A stretch of 25,515 bases of DNA from JADKFD01 sp050250665. Its GTDB lineage: Bacteria; Pseudomonadota; Gammaproteobacteria; Xanthomonadales; SZUA-5. Positions within the stretch are counted from its first letter, which is position 1, and every line of letters begins with the position of its first letter. Shown one piece after another: positions 14,457 to 22,020 of the stretch. A model generated the notes under the pieces. The model worked only from the letters and a program-made list of their open reading frames with translations. It was not told the origin of the DNA and ran no database searches. Location: positions 1 to 25,515 of the forward strand of contig JBFWOF010000070.1 of NCBI GenBank assembly GCA_050250665.1. The letters run 5' to 3'. Made by a program: the position numbers and the translations under genes.

Positions 14457-15140
14457 TCAGAATCCGAGTTCGTCGAAGCTGCTGACGGCGTCGTGTTCGG
14501 GCGCTGCCGTCGTGCCCTCGCGCACGATCTGGACGGTACTCCAGCCCGCTGCGCGAGCCGCATCCAGTTCAGCCCCGATGTCCGACAGGAACAGGATGCG
14601 ATCGGCTGGAACGGCGATGGCCTCGGCGATCCGCCGATAGGATTCGGCTTCGCGCTTGGGACCGGTGGTGGTGTCGAAATAGTCGCGGAAACAGGGCCGC
14701 AGATCGCCGTCCTGGGTGTGCCCGAAATACAGCTTCTGGGCCTGGATCGAGCCCGAGGAATAGACATACATGGGCAGCCCCTGAACCAGCCAGCGGCGCA
14801 GTGCCGCCACGGCATCGGGGTAGACGTGGGCCACGAACTCGCCGCTGCGGAAGGCGCTCTCCCAGACCTGACCCTGCAGCGCCTTCAGCGCGGTGTGCTT
14901 GCGGTCGGCGTCGATCCAGCCGATCAGAGCGCGGCTGACGGCGTCCAGATCATCGGTCGCACAGCCGATCTCGGCGGCGATCTGCTCGATCCACGGCCGC
15001 ACTGTCGGGTCCTGCGCGTGCGCCTGCAGGTAGCCGGGTAGCGCCTGCCGTGCATAGGGAAACATCACCTTCTGGACGAAGCTGATATCGCTGGTGGTGC
15101 CTTCGATATCGGTCACCAGAGCAGCGGGGCGTACGATCAT
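14457..15140 (-). CDS. mtnC: Enolase-phosphatase E1 (2,3-diketo-5-methylthio-1-phosphopentane phosphatase)
   Basis: HAD-superfamily enzyme of methionine salvage: it enolises and then dephosphorylates diketo-methylthiopentyl-1-phosphate to the acireductone used by MtnD. The 227 residues match the family. The HAD motif I variant LVTDIEGTT (Asp11, Glu13), motif II MYVYSSGSIQAQKLYF, the Lys of TTTGPKREAESY and motif IV ILFLSDIGAELDAA are all present. ATG 15140 has a good AGGAAG 7 nt upstream; the frame is open to 15296 only because it shadows the mtnD end. There are 61 bp between the mtnD stop and this start. The C13 protease gene follows after 5 nt. Confidence 0.95.
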   Translation of the reverse strand: MIVRPAALVTDIEGTTSDISFVQKVMFPYARQALPGYLQAHAQDPTVRPWIEQIAAEIGCATDDLDAVSRALIGWIDADRKHTALKALQGQVWESAFRSGEFVAHVYPDAVAALRRWLVQGLPMYVYSSGSIQAQKLYFGHTQDGDLRPCFRDYFDTTTGPKREAESYRRIAEAIAVPADRILFLSDIGAELDAARAAGWSTVQIVREGTTAAPEHDAVSSFDELGF

Positions 15141-15201
15141 GGGTGCTTCCTGGATTTGGAGGTTGGCGTGCAGCAAAGGGCCGATCAGGACTGGCCGATG
15201 C

Positions 15202-15747
15202 TCAGACCCCGATCCGGGTGAAGCGCTCGGCAATGGGATCGCCGGTGAATTTGGCCACCCAACCAGCCGGGTTGGTGAAAATCCGGATAGCGACAAAAGC
15301 GGGTTCCGGGCCCATGTCGAACCAGTGCCTGGTACCAGCGGGCACGCTGATCAGATCGTCCTTTTCGCACAGCACCTCGTAGACCTCGCTACCGATATGC
15401 AGCGTGAACAGCCCGGCGCCGGCCACGAAGAATCGTACTTCGTCCTCGTCGTGGGTGTGCTCGTTCAGGAATTTCTGGCGCAGCGCGACCTTGTCCGGAT
15501 GCCCCGGCGTCATGCTGATGACGTCTACCGATTTGTAACCGCCTTCTTCCATCAGTCGGTCGATATCGCGCTGGTAGGCCGCGAGCACCTGCTCCTGCGA
15601 ATCTCCGGGCTGAATCTCGGCGTCGGCCAGCCAGCGGTCCAGACGGATTCCCGCCGCAGCCAGATGGCGGCGGATTTCGGTGAAATCGCTGCTCTCCAAT
15701 CGAGCCTCGATAGGCTGGTTCTCATCGTAAACACGCATGTGCGTCAT
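15202..15747 (-). CDS. mtnD: Acireductone dioxygenase
   Basis: Cupin metalloenzyme of methionine salvage. It oxidises the acireductone to the keto-acid precursor of methionine plus formate (Fe form), or gives an off-pathway CO-producing reaction (Ni form). The 181 residues are the family length. The metal ligands His97, His99 and Glu103 (NEHTHDEDEVRFFV) and His141 (GTRHWFDMG) occupy the same spacing as in the Klebsiella enzyme. I chose ATG 15747 because it overlaps the mtnB stop as ATGA. The ATG at 15738, giving MRVYDE, is an alternative start with almost the same product, and the frame is open to 15777 only as overlap with mtnB. Confidence 0.95.
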   Translation of the reverse strand: MTHMRVYDENQPIEARLESSDFTEIRRHLAAAGIRLDRWLADAEIQPGDSQEQVLAAYQRDIDRLMEEGGYKSVDVISMTPGHPDKVALRQKFLNEHTHDEDEVRFFVAGAGLFTLHIGSEVYEVLCEKDDLISVPAGTRHWFDMGPEPAFVAIRIFTNPAGWVAKFTGDPIAERFTRIGV

Positions 15748-16376
15748 CGTTGCATCTTCCTCAGTTCCAGTTCGCAATTCAGCAAGAACTCGAAGGCATC
15801 CAGATGCCTGCGAGCACTCAGCATATCCTCCCCCCAGGTATAGATACCGTGGCCGTCGATCAGGTAGCCATGGGTGATGGGCTTCTGCTGCAGGTAGCGA
15901 TCGATCAGCTCAGCCAGTTCCTGCATGTCCTGGCTGTTGGGAAACACCGGTACCTGCATCCGCGCGTCGTGCGTGGTGTAGCCGGCAAAAGCCTTGAGCA
16001 ATTCAAAGCCCGCCAGCTCCAGCTGGCCGGCCTGCGCCCACAGGCGGCTGGCCAGGGTCTGCGCCAGCGAATGTGTGTGCAGCACCGCCCCGGCTTCGGG
16101 GTAGCGCCGATAAATCTGGCAATGCAGCAGGGTTTCCGCTGAAGGCCGGGCATCGGTATTCACCGCCTTGCCGTCCAGATCGCAGACCATGATATCAGCA
16201 GGCGACAGCTTGCCCTTGTCGCGCCCGGACACGGTCACTGCCAGTCGGTCCGCACTGAGGCGCATCGAAAAATTGCTGCTGGTGGCCGGCGTCCAGCCGC
16301 GCTGGGCGAAATCACGGCCCGCTTCGACGATCTGCGCCGCGCATTCGGCAAATTGGTCCGGGGTAAAATCAACCAT
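15744..16376 (-). CDS. mtnB: Methylthioribulose-1-phosphate dehydratase
   Basis: Class II aldolase-fold zinc enzyme that dehydrates methylthioribulose-1-phosphate to the diketo compound used by MtnC. The protein has 210 residues from ATG 16376. Family motifs are SSNFSMRL, VSGRDKGKL, the zinc ligands in VLHTHSL (His100, His102) and GYLIDGHGIYTWG (His176). The frame is open to a TTG at 16394, but MVDFTPDQF is a normal N-terminus; GGGAG stands about 12 nt upstream. It is the first gene of a minus-strand operon mtnB-mtnD-mtnC-protease and is divergent from the HiPIP gene. Other salvage genes (mtnA, mtnK or mtnP) are not in the window. Confidence 0.94.
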   Translation of the reverse strand: MVDFTPDQFAECAAQIVEAGRDFAQRGWTPATSSNFSMRLSADRLAVTVSGRDKGKLSPADIMVCDLDGKAVNTDARPSAETLLHCQIYRRYPEAGAVLHTHSLAQTLASRLWAQAGQLELAGFELLKAFAGYTTHDARMQVPVFPNSQDMQELAELIDRYLQQKPITHGYLIDGHGIYTWGEDMLSARRHLDAFEFLLNCELELRKMQR

Positions 16377-16396
16377 GGATCTGATAACTCCCAAAC

Positions 16397-16416
16397 GAGA
16401 ATGATTCGCGATTCTC
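16397..16416. promoter_or_regulatory. Palindrome upstream of mtnB, candidate operator
   Basis: GAGAAT and ATTCTC are perfect 6-bp arms 8 bp apart, and the left half GAGAATGATT resembles half of a Fur box. It lies 21 bp before mtnB, downstream of a TATATT (minus strand, near 16430-16440) that could be a -10. Fur or any other regulator is only a suggestion from partial similarity. Confidence 0.35.
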
Positions 16417-16558
16417 CCGCGAACTCCTGCGAAATATAACCGACCGTGCCGACATCTACGTCACTTGAGGTAGGTCATGCTGGCGTTCAGGCTGGTCGTG
16501 GACAATCATGGCCCAGCACAGATCACCGTTTCCGTTTCCACTGTAGAAGGACTTTGCC

Positions 16559-16906
16559 ATGTCGCAACAGGATTTCAATGCCACTCGTCGCCGCTTCTTC
16601 GGCCAGGTCGCAGCCGCAGGTGTGGGCGTTGCCGCCGGCGTGGCACTGACCAGCCAGAGCTTTGCCCAGGGCGCCTTGCCGGCGCTCGGAGAGACCGAGC
16701 CGACTGCCGCCGCGCTGGGTTACAAGGCCGACACCACCAAGGTGGATGGGGCCAAGTATCCCAATCACAAGCCGGAACAGGCCTGCGCGAACTGCAATCT
16801 GGTGCAGGGCAAGGACGGCGATGCGCTGCGTCCGTGCGCGATCTTCCCCGGCAAGGCCGTGCACGCCAACGGCTGGTGCGCCGCCTACGTGCCGAAGAAG
16901 GCCTGA
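16559..16906 (+). CDS. High-potential iron-sulfur protein (HiPIP), Tat-exported
   Basis: Small periplasmic [4Fe-4S] electron carrier of 115 residues. A twin-arginine signal (TRRRFFGQ, residues 9-16) precedes a hydrophobic Ala/Gly/Val stretch ending near SFAQG. The mature part has the four cluster cysteines Cys76, Cys79, Cys93 and Cys107 (CANC, RPCAIF, GWCAAY) in normal HiPIP spacing. AAGGA lies 7 nt before ATG. HiPIPs pass electrons to photosynthetic reaction centres or terminal oxidases; no photosynthesis genes are seen here, so a respiratory role is more likely. It is divergent from mtnB and separated from rmuC by a hairpin. Confidence 0.94.
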   Translation: MSQQDFNATRRRFFGQVAAAGVGVAAGVALTSQSFAQGALPALGETEPTAAALGYKADTTKVDGAKYPNHKPEQACANCNLVQGKDGDALRPCAIFPGKAVHANGWCAAYVPKKA

Positions 16907-16923
16907 TTTCGCGTGAGTTTGGT

Positions 16924-16951
16924 GGCGGCATGCCCGAGCGGGCCTGCCGCC
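16924..16951 (+). terminator. Hairpin after the HiPIP gene
   Basis: GGCGGCATGCCCG pairs with CGGGCCTGCCGCC (13 bp, one mismatch, 2-nt loop), 17 bp past the HiPIP stop. Only GGTT follows, so it is a stable stem without a full T-run. It probably terminates the HiPIP transcript in part before rmuC. Confidence 0.55.
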
Positions 16952-17005
16952 GGTTCCATGGTCTTGATGACTTAGACTGGGGCCTTTCGGGTCCTCGAAG
17001 TCATC

Positions 17006-18484
17006 ATGTTTGACACGATTCCAGCGCACCTCGCTGCGCTTATCGGCTTTCTGGCGGGCGCCTTCGCGCTCGGCCTGCTGACACTGGTCGTGGGCATGCG
17101 GCTGCTGCGGCAGCGCCATCGTGAAGGCTTCGAATCACGCCAGGCCGAAATTGATGCCTTGGGTGATCACAACGCCGAGTTGCACCAGCAACTGGATACG
17201 CGCGAGCAGGACCTCTTGCGCGAACGTCAGCGCAGCGCCCGGTATGAGCAACAGTTGCAGCTGACCATGCGCGAGCATGGCGAACTACGCGGGCGCCTGG
17301 CGCGCCTGGAACTCACCGATCAGGCCCTGACCCGCCGCGAACGCGAGCTCGACGAGCTGCGCGAGCGCCACAGCACCGCACTGGCGCAGATCAGTACCCT
17401 GGAAACACGGCTGGCCGATGAAATGCGCGCCGCCACCGAGAAGCTCGATTTCCTCGGACGCGTGCGCCAGGAATTCGGTGACAGTTTCAAGGTGCTGGCG
17501 GGCGAAGTGCTGCACGAGCGCAGTCAGGCGCTGGTGGCCGACAACAGCGCCCAGATCGGCAGCCTGCTGAATCCGGTGCGCGAGCAGCTGAAGACCTTTC
17601 AGGATGCGGTGCAGCAGGCCTATGTGCAGGAAGCCCGCGAGCGCAGCCTGCTGGCGCGCGAGATCGACGCGCTCAAGACCCTGAACCAGCAGCTCAGCAG
17701 CGAGGCCCTCAACCTGACTCGCGCACTGCGCGGCGACACCCGCGTGCAGGGCGCCTGGGGCGAGTTGATCCTGTCACGCATCCTCGAAGCCTCGGGGCTG
17801 GTCGAGGGCCGCGAATACACCACCCAGGCGGTGCTGCGCGATGAGGACGGCAGCCGGCCGCGCCCGGATGTGATCGTGCATCTGCCGCAGGAACGCGATC
17901 TGGTCATTGACGCCAAGGTCTCGCTGACCGCCTACGAGCGCAGCGTCAATGCCGACACCGAGCTCGATCGCGCCGCCGCGCTGGCGGAGCATCTGGGCTC
18001 GCTGCGTCGCCATGTCGATGGCCTCAGCCGTCGCGACTATGCAGCGCTGCTGGATGGCCGCGCCCTGGATTTCGTGCTGCTGTTCGTGCCGGTCGAATCG
18101 GCTCTGATCGAGGCCGTGCGCGCCGATCCGGGGCTGTACGAATATGCGCTGAGCCGCAATATCGCCATCGTCTCGCCCTCGACCCTGCTGGCCACGCTGC
18201 GCGCCGCCAGCCACCTGTGGAAACAGGAGCAGCGCAACCGCAACGCCCAGGAGATCGCCCAGCGCGCCGGCAAGCTCTATGACAAGTTCGTCGGCTTCAT
18301 CGGCGATCTCGACAGCGTACGCCTGGCCCTGAGCAAGGCTCAGAGCGAACTCGACCAGGCCTACGCCAAGCTCAGCGCCGGCAAGGGCAACCTTGTGCGC
18401 CAGACCGAACAGCTGCGCGAGCTGGGAGCGCGGCATCAGAAATCGCTGCCCGCCGATCTGGTCAGTGAGGCTGGTGATGAGTGA
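17006..18484 (+). CDS. rmuC: DNA recombination protein RmuC
   Basis: This 492-residue protein limits DNA inversions at short inverted repeats in E. coli and has a predicted PD-(D/E)XK-like nuclease core. One membrane anchor (about 10-31) is followed by a long coiled coil rich in Glu, Arg and Gln (about 38-150). The conserved RmuC domain follows, with DTRVQGAWGELILSRILEAS, RPRPDVIVHLPQERDLVIDAKVSL (the putative D...DAK active site), LDFVLLFVPVESALIEA and SPSTLLATLRAASHLWKQEQ. ATG 17006 lies at GAAGTCATC without a clear ribosome site but gives the expected N-terminal anchor. It stands alone. In a genome full of inverted repeats its role may matter, but that link is speculative. Confidence 0.93.
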   Translation: MFDTIPAHLAALIGFLAGAFALGLLTLVVGMRLLRQRHREGFESRQAEIDALGDHNAELHQQLDTREQDLLRERQRSARYEQQLQLTMREHGELRGRLARLELTDQALTRRERELDELRERHSTALAQISTLETRLADEMRAATEKLDFLGRVRQEFGDSFKVLAGEVLHERSQALVADNSAQIGSLLNPVREQLKTFQDAVQQAYVQEARERSLLAREIDALKTLNQQLSSEALNLTRALRGDTRVQGAWGELILSRILEASGLVEGREYTTQAVLRDEDGSRPRPDVIVHLPQERDLVIDAKVSLTAYERSVNADTELDRAAALAEHLGSLRRHVDGLSRRDYAALLDGRALDFVLLFVPVESALIEAVRADPGLYEYALSRNIAIVSPSTLLATLRAASHLWKQEQRNRNAQEIAQRAGKLYDKFVGFIGDLDSVRLALSKAQSELDQAYAKLSAGKGNLVRQTEQLRELGARHQKSLPADLVSEAGDE

Positions 18485-18599
18485 CCCAGTTGCACCGATA
18501 CTGCGTCGGGTTTTCCGAGAGTTGGTGTCGTAGATTTTTGATTCGTCATTGCGAGCCAGCTGTTTCGGCCCGACACTGCCGACGGACCATGAACGATCG

Positions 18600-18709
18600 G
18601 CGTCATTGCGAGCGTAGCGAAGCAAGCCAGGGGCGTGCGGCGATACCCTGGATTGCTTCGTCCCGCCACGCTGCGCTCGCGGCTAAAGGCGCGCTCCTCG
18701 CAATGACGC
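18600..18709. repeat. Inverted pair of CATTGCGAGC repeats
   Basis: GCGTCATTGCGAGCGTAGCG with AAGCAAGCC (18600-18628) is mirrored by CTGGATTGCTTCG ... TCGCAATGACGC (18649-18709). The second half carries about 25 bp of extra sequence, including CGCGGCTAAAGGCGCG. The pair could fold into one long hairpin. A partial third start, CGTCATTGCGAGCC, is at 18545-18558, and a full single copy at 6478-6508. Confidence 0.75.
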
Positions 18710-18720
18710 ATCAACAACTT

Positions 18721-18796
18721 AGGCCATGCCGCGGCCGCCGGCGCGAATTGCCACTGGCGTTCACCCAGGTCAACGCGCGCCGGAGCCGCGCTACGG
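18721..18796 (+). repeat. 76-bp direct repeat, copy A
   Basis: It runs from AGGCCATGCCGCGGCCGCCG to CGGAGCCGCGCTACGG, and reappears at 18954-19029 with about two mismatches (GAATTGCC against GAATAGAC). On the minus strand it begins CCGTAGCGCGGCTCCGGCG, so it ends in a GTAG-headed palindrome. Confidence 0.85.
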
Positions 18797-18886
18797 GCCC
18801 CAAGGCGCCAGCCCGGAGTCGGGCCTTGCCCTGACCAGGGCCCTCAATTCTCAGAGTTTGATCGACGGCGACTTCGGAGCGATGAC

Positions 18887-18910
18887 GTAGGCCGGGTCCG
18901 CGCGCCCGGC
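18887..18910 (+). repeat. GTAG-headed hairpin
   Basis: GTAG followed by GCCGGGTCCGCGCGCCCGGC, a 6-bp GCCGGG/CCCGGC stem. A single GTAG-type REP-like unit sits between the two 76-bp repeats. Confidence 0.55.
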
Positions 18911-18953
18911 AGCTTGGGAAACTCGCAGCAACTACAAGCGCGCGGCGCCCGGC

Positions 18954-19029
18954 AGGCCATGCCGCGGCCGCCGGCGCGAATAGACACTGGCGTTCACCCA
19001 GGTCAACGCGCGCCGGAGCCGCGCTACGG
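18954..19029 (+). repeat. 76-bp direct repeat, copy B
   Basis: Second copy of the element at 18721-18796, in the same orientation with a start-to-start distance of 233 bp, and nearly identical. The intervening sequence contains the GTAG hairpin and no gene. Confidence 0.85.
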
Positions 19030-19092
19030 CCGCCATCGGGTCGACCGGGAGCGGGCTCTGGCCTGACCGGCGGGCTGTCCCGGGGCAGCAGC

Positions 19093-19116
19093 ATCGCGGA
19101 CGGAGTCCGCTCCCAC
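19093..19116 (-). repeat. GTGGGAGCGGACTCCGTCCGCGAT palindrome unit
   Basis: Read on the minus strand it is GTGGGA followed by GCGGAC-TCC-GTCCGC, a 6-bp stem. A copy with one difference is at 25258-25281. A perfect 12-bp palindrome AGCAGCGCTGCT (19117-19128) adjoins it. This type resembles the abundant GTAGGAGCGGCTTC-like palindromes of Xanthomonas and Stenotrophomonas. Confidence 0.7.
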
Positions 19117-19157
19117 AGCAGCGCTGCTCCCACGCGCATGCGCGCGAGGTGGCGTGT

Positions 19158-19163
19158 TAGAAT
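19158..19163 (+). promoter_or_regulatory. Probable -10 box of gyrA
   Basis: TAGAAT preceded by TGT in GCGTGTTAGAATCGCG is a good extended -10; no clear -35 stands 17 bp upstream. It would give a leader of about 90 nt before the gyrA ATG. Confidence 0.5.
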
Positions 19164-19261
19164 CGCGGGCTTGCTGCGCGGCCTTCGTGCTGCAGCGACC
19201 TTGGGTCTGACTGCAATAACCTTGGCCGGCAAACGCCGCTCAAAATCACCGGAGTGTGAGC

Positions 19262-21922
19262 ATGGCTGATCTGGCCAAAGAGATCCTGCGCGTCAACATT
19301 GAAGACGAGATGCGGCAGTCCTATCTGGACTACGCCATGAGCGTCATTGTCGGGCGTGCGCTGCCCGATGTTCGTGACGGCCTGAAGCCGGTGCATCGCC
19401 GCGTGCTGTACGCGATGAAGGAACTCGGCAACGACTACAACAAGCCCTACAAGAAATCGGCCCGCGTGGTCGGTGACGTCATCGGTAAGTACCATCCGCA
19501 TGGCGACACCGCGGTCTACGACACCATGGTGCGCATGGCCCAGCCCTTTTCGCTGCGCTACATGCTGATCGATGGCCAGGGCAACTTTGGTTCGGTCGAC
19601 GGTGATCCGCCGGCTGCCATGCGTTACACCGAAGTGCGATTGACGCGTCTGGCGCATGCGCTGATGCGTGACATCGACAAGGACACGGTCGATTTCCAGC
19701 CCAATTACGACGACAAGGAACTGGAACCGACGGTGATGCCCACCGTGGTTCCGAACCTGCTGATTAATGGTTCCTCGGGTATCGCGGTGGGCATGGCCAC
19801 CAATATCCCGCCGCACAATCTGACCGAGGTGATCAATGCGCTGATCGCGCTGATTGCCGAGCCCGAACTCAGCATCGAAGACCTGATGCAGTACATCTCG
19901 GGCCCGGACTTCCCGACCGCCGGCATCATCAACGGCTCCTACGGCATCCGCGAGGCTTATCGCACCGGCCGCGGCCGCATTCTGGTGCGCGGCAAGGCCG
20001 ACATCGAGACCGAGGGCAATCGCGAAGCGATCATCATCACCGAGCTGCCCTATCAGGTGAACAAGGCGCGGCTGATCGAGAAGATCGCCGAGCTGGCCAA
20101 GGCCAAGGAAATCGAGGGCATCGCTCCCGACGGTCTGCGCGACGAGTCCGACAAGGACGGCATGCGCGTGGTCATCGAGGTCAAGCGCGGCGAGAACGCC
20201 GAGGTGCTGCTGAACAAGCTGTACAAGCAGACCCAGCTGGAAACGGTGTTCGGCATCAATGTCGTGGCCCTGGTGGGCGGACAGCCGAAGACGCTGAATC
20301 TGAAGGAAATTCTGGACGCCTTCCTGCGCCATCGCCGGGAAGTGGTGACCCGCCGGACGATCTTCGATCTGCGCAAGGCGCGCTCGCGTGCCCACGTGCT
20401 CGAAGGCCTGACGGTGGCGCTGGCCAACATCGACGAGATGATCGAGCTGATCAAGTCGAGCAAGGATGCTCACGAGGCCCGCGAGCGCATGCTGGCGAAG
20501 CGCTGGGAACCCGGTCTGGTGCGGGCGCTGCTGGCATCGGCCGGTGCCGATCGCTCGCGTCCGGAGGATCTGTCCCCGGAAGAGGGTCTGTTCGAGGACG
20601 GTTACCAGCTGTCGGAGATCCAGGCCAAGGAAATCCTGGAGATGCGCCTGCAGCGCCTCACCGGTTTGGAGCAGGAAAAGCTCACCGATGAGTACCGCAC
20701 CATTCTGGCCGCCATCACCGAGTTGTTCCGCATCCTGGAAGAGCCGGGTCGGCTGATGGAAGTGATCCAGGAAGAGCTGATCGCGATCCGTGACGAGTTC
20801 GGTGACGAGCGTCGCACCCGCATCGAACATTCGCAGTCGGATCTCGACATCCTCGATCTGATTCCGCCCGAGGACGTGGTGGTCACGCTTTCGCATTCGG
20901 GCTACATCAAGCGCCAGCCGCTGACGGTGTACCGCTCGCAGCGGCGCGGCGGTCGCGGCAAGTCGGCGACGGCGCTGAAGGATGAGGATTTCATCGAGCG
21001 TCTGTGGATCGCCAACACCCACGACACGCTGCTGGCCTTCACCGGCCATGGTCGGGTGTTCAAGCTGCCGGTGTATCAGGTACCCGAAGCCAGCGCCGGT
21101 TCGCGCGGTCGGCCTATCGTCAACATGCTGCCGCTGGAAGCGGGCGAGAAGATCCAGGCGGTGCTGCCGATCCATGAGTTCGTCGACAACCTCTACGTGT
21201 TCTTCGCTACCCGTCAGGGTGTGTGCAAGAAGACCACGCTCAGCGATTTCGCCAATGTGCGTGCCAATGGCATCCGCGCGGTCGAACTCGACGAGGGCGA
21301 TGGCCTGGTCTCCGTGGCCCTGACCGATGGCACCCGCGACATCATGCTCTTCGGCAGTCACGGCAAGGCCGTGCGCTTCTCCGAGGATCTGGTGCGCTCC
21401 ATGGGCCGCACCGCGCGTGGTGTGCGCGGCATGAAGTTCGGCGAAGGCGTCGATGACGCCCGCGTCGTGGCCATGATCATGGTCGATGGGGATGGCGACA
21501 TCCTGACCGCCACGGCGCGCGGTTACGGCAAGCGCACGGCGGTGTCCGAGTTCCCCACCAAGGGTCGCGGCACCCAGGGCGTGATTGCCATCCAGACCAG
21601 CGAACGCAACGGCGAACTGGTGGGTGCGATCCAGCTCACCGACGCCCACGATGTGATGCTGATCTCCGACCAGGGCACCCTGGTGCGTACGCGCGCTTCG
21701 GAAATCTCCCAGGTCGGCCGCAATACCCAGGGCGTGACCCTGATCCGACTGCCGGAGGACGAGACCCTGGTCGGTCTGGAGCGTCTGGATGCGCTGGCCG
21801 AGGACGATGAGGATCAGGTCGAAGGCGGAACGGCGGGCGAGGGGGGCGCGGCCGACGCGGCTCCGGATGTCGCAGCCGATGTGCCCTCGGGTACCGATCC
21901 GGAAACGCCGCCCGCAGCCTGA
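19262..21922 (+). CDS. gyrA: DNA gyrase subunit A
   Basis: Breakage-reunion subunit of gyrase, which introduces negative supercoils with GyrB. The 886 residues are full length. The quinolone-resistance region (GKYHPHGDTAVYDTMVRMAQ) has Thr83 and Asp87 at E. coli numbering, the active-site tyrosine is Tyr122 in AAMRYTEVRL, and the GyrA box QRRGGRGKS opens the C-terminal beta-pinwheel, which ends in an acidic, Ala/Pro-rich tail (AEDDEDQVEGG ... TPPAA). ATG 19262 has GGAG 7 nt upstream; a GTG at 19256 is in frame but too close to the ribosome site. Thr83 is the natural residue in Pseudomonas aeruginosa and need not mean resistance. In Xanthomonas, as I recall, serC follows gyrA; here a TerC gene follows. 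Confidence 0.99.
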   Translation: MADLAKEILRVNIEDEMRQSYLDYAMSVIVGRALPDVRDGLKPVHRRVLYAMKELGNDYNKPYKKSARVVGDVIGKYHPHGDTAVYDTMVRMAQPFSLRYMLIDGQGNFGSVDGDPPAAMRYTEVRLTRLAHALMRDIDKDTVDFQPNYDDKELEPTVMPTVVPNLLINGSSGIAVGMATNIPPHNLTEVINALIALIAEPELSIEDLMQYISGPDFPTAGIINGSYGIREAYRTGRGRILVRGKADIETEGNREAIIITELPYQVNKARLIEKIAELAKAKEIEGIAPDGLRDESDKDGMRVVIEVKRGENAEVLLNKLYKQTQLETVFGINVVALVGGQPKTLNLKEILDAFLRHRREVVTRRTIFDLRKARSRAHVLEGLTVALANIDEMIELIKSSKDAHEARERMLAKRWEPGLVRALLASAGADRSRPEDLSPEEGLFEDGYQLSEIQAKEILEMRLQRLTGLEQEKLTDEYRTILAAITELFRILEEPGRLMEVIQEELIAIRDEFGDERRTRIEHSQSDLDILDLIPPEDVVVTLSHSGYIKRQPLTVYRSQRRGGRGKSATALKDEDFIERLWIANTHDTLLAFTGHGRVFKLPVYQVPEASAGSRGRPIVNMLPLEAGEKIQAVLPIHEFVDNLYVFFATRQGVCKKTTLSDFANVRANGIRAVELDEGDGLVSVALTDGTRDIMLFGSHGKAVRFSEDLVRSMGRTARGVRGMKFGEGVDDARVVAMIMVDGDGDILTATARGYGKRTAVSEFPTKGRGTQGVIAIQTSERNGELVGAIQLTDAHDVMLISDQGTLVRTRASEISQVGRNTQGVTLIRLPEDETLVGLERLDALAEDDEDQVEGGTAGEGGAADAAPDVAADVPSGTDPETPPAA

Positions 21923-21929
21923 GTCAGGG

Positions 21930-21953
21930 ACGGCTGCGCCTGGGCGCAGCCGT
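21930..21953 (+). terminator. gyrA terminator hairpin
   Basis: ACGGCTGCGCC and GGCGCAGCCGT form a perfect 11-bp stem with a 2-nt loop, starting 8 bp after the gyrA stop. It is followed by TGCGG, so a T-run is missing, but stem strength and position fit transcript termination or 3'-end protection. Confidence 0.7.
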
Positions 21954-21979
21954 TGCGGCGATAGCGACGGTCGAGGATT

Positions 21980-22020
21980 TGCTGGTCACGTCGTCCGCTT
22001 TGCGGCCTGCGTGACCAGCA
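21980..22020 (+). other. Second strong hairpin in the gyrA-terC gap
   Basis: TGCTGGTCACG (21980-21990) pairs perfectly with CGTGACCAGCA (22010-22020). The 19-nt loop contains a small inner stem CCGC-TTT-GCGG. It lies about 160 bp before the TerC gene. It may be a second terminator or part of a structured TerC leader. The perfect arms and the nested stem suggest selection for RNA structure or a protein-binding site. Confidence 0.55.

Larger units (their letters stand above)
18485..19261. other. 777-bp repeat-rich region between rmuC and gyrA
   Basis: I see no protein-like frame or RNA gene. The region contains an inverted CATTGCGAGC pair (18600-18709), two direct copies of a 76-bp repeat (18721-18796, 18954-19029), a GTAG hairpin (18887-18910), a GGAGCGGACTC-type palindrome (19093-19116) and the gyrA promoter and leader. 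It appears to be a sink for several REP-like families. Confidence 0.75.

Noticed and set aside
19157..21649. An 830-codon open frame on the minus strand
   Set aside because: It lies entirely antisense to gyrA, whose sequence is unmistakable. The product is His/Gln/Asp-rich in the way antisense frames of high-G+C genes are.
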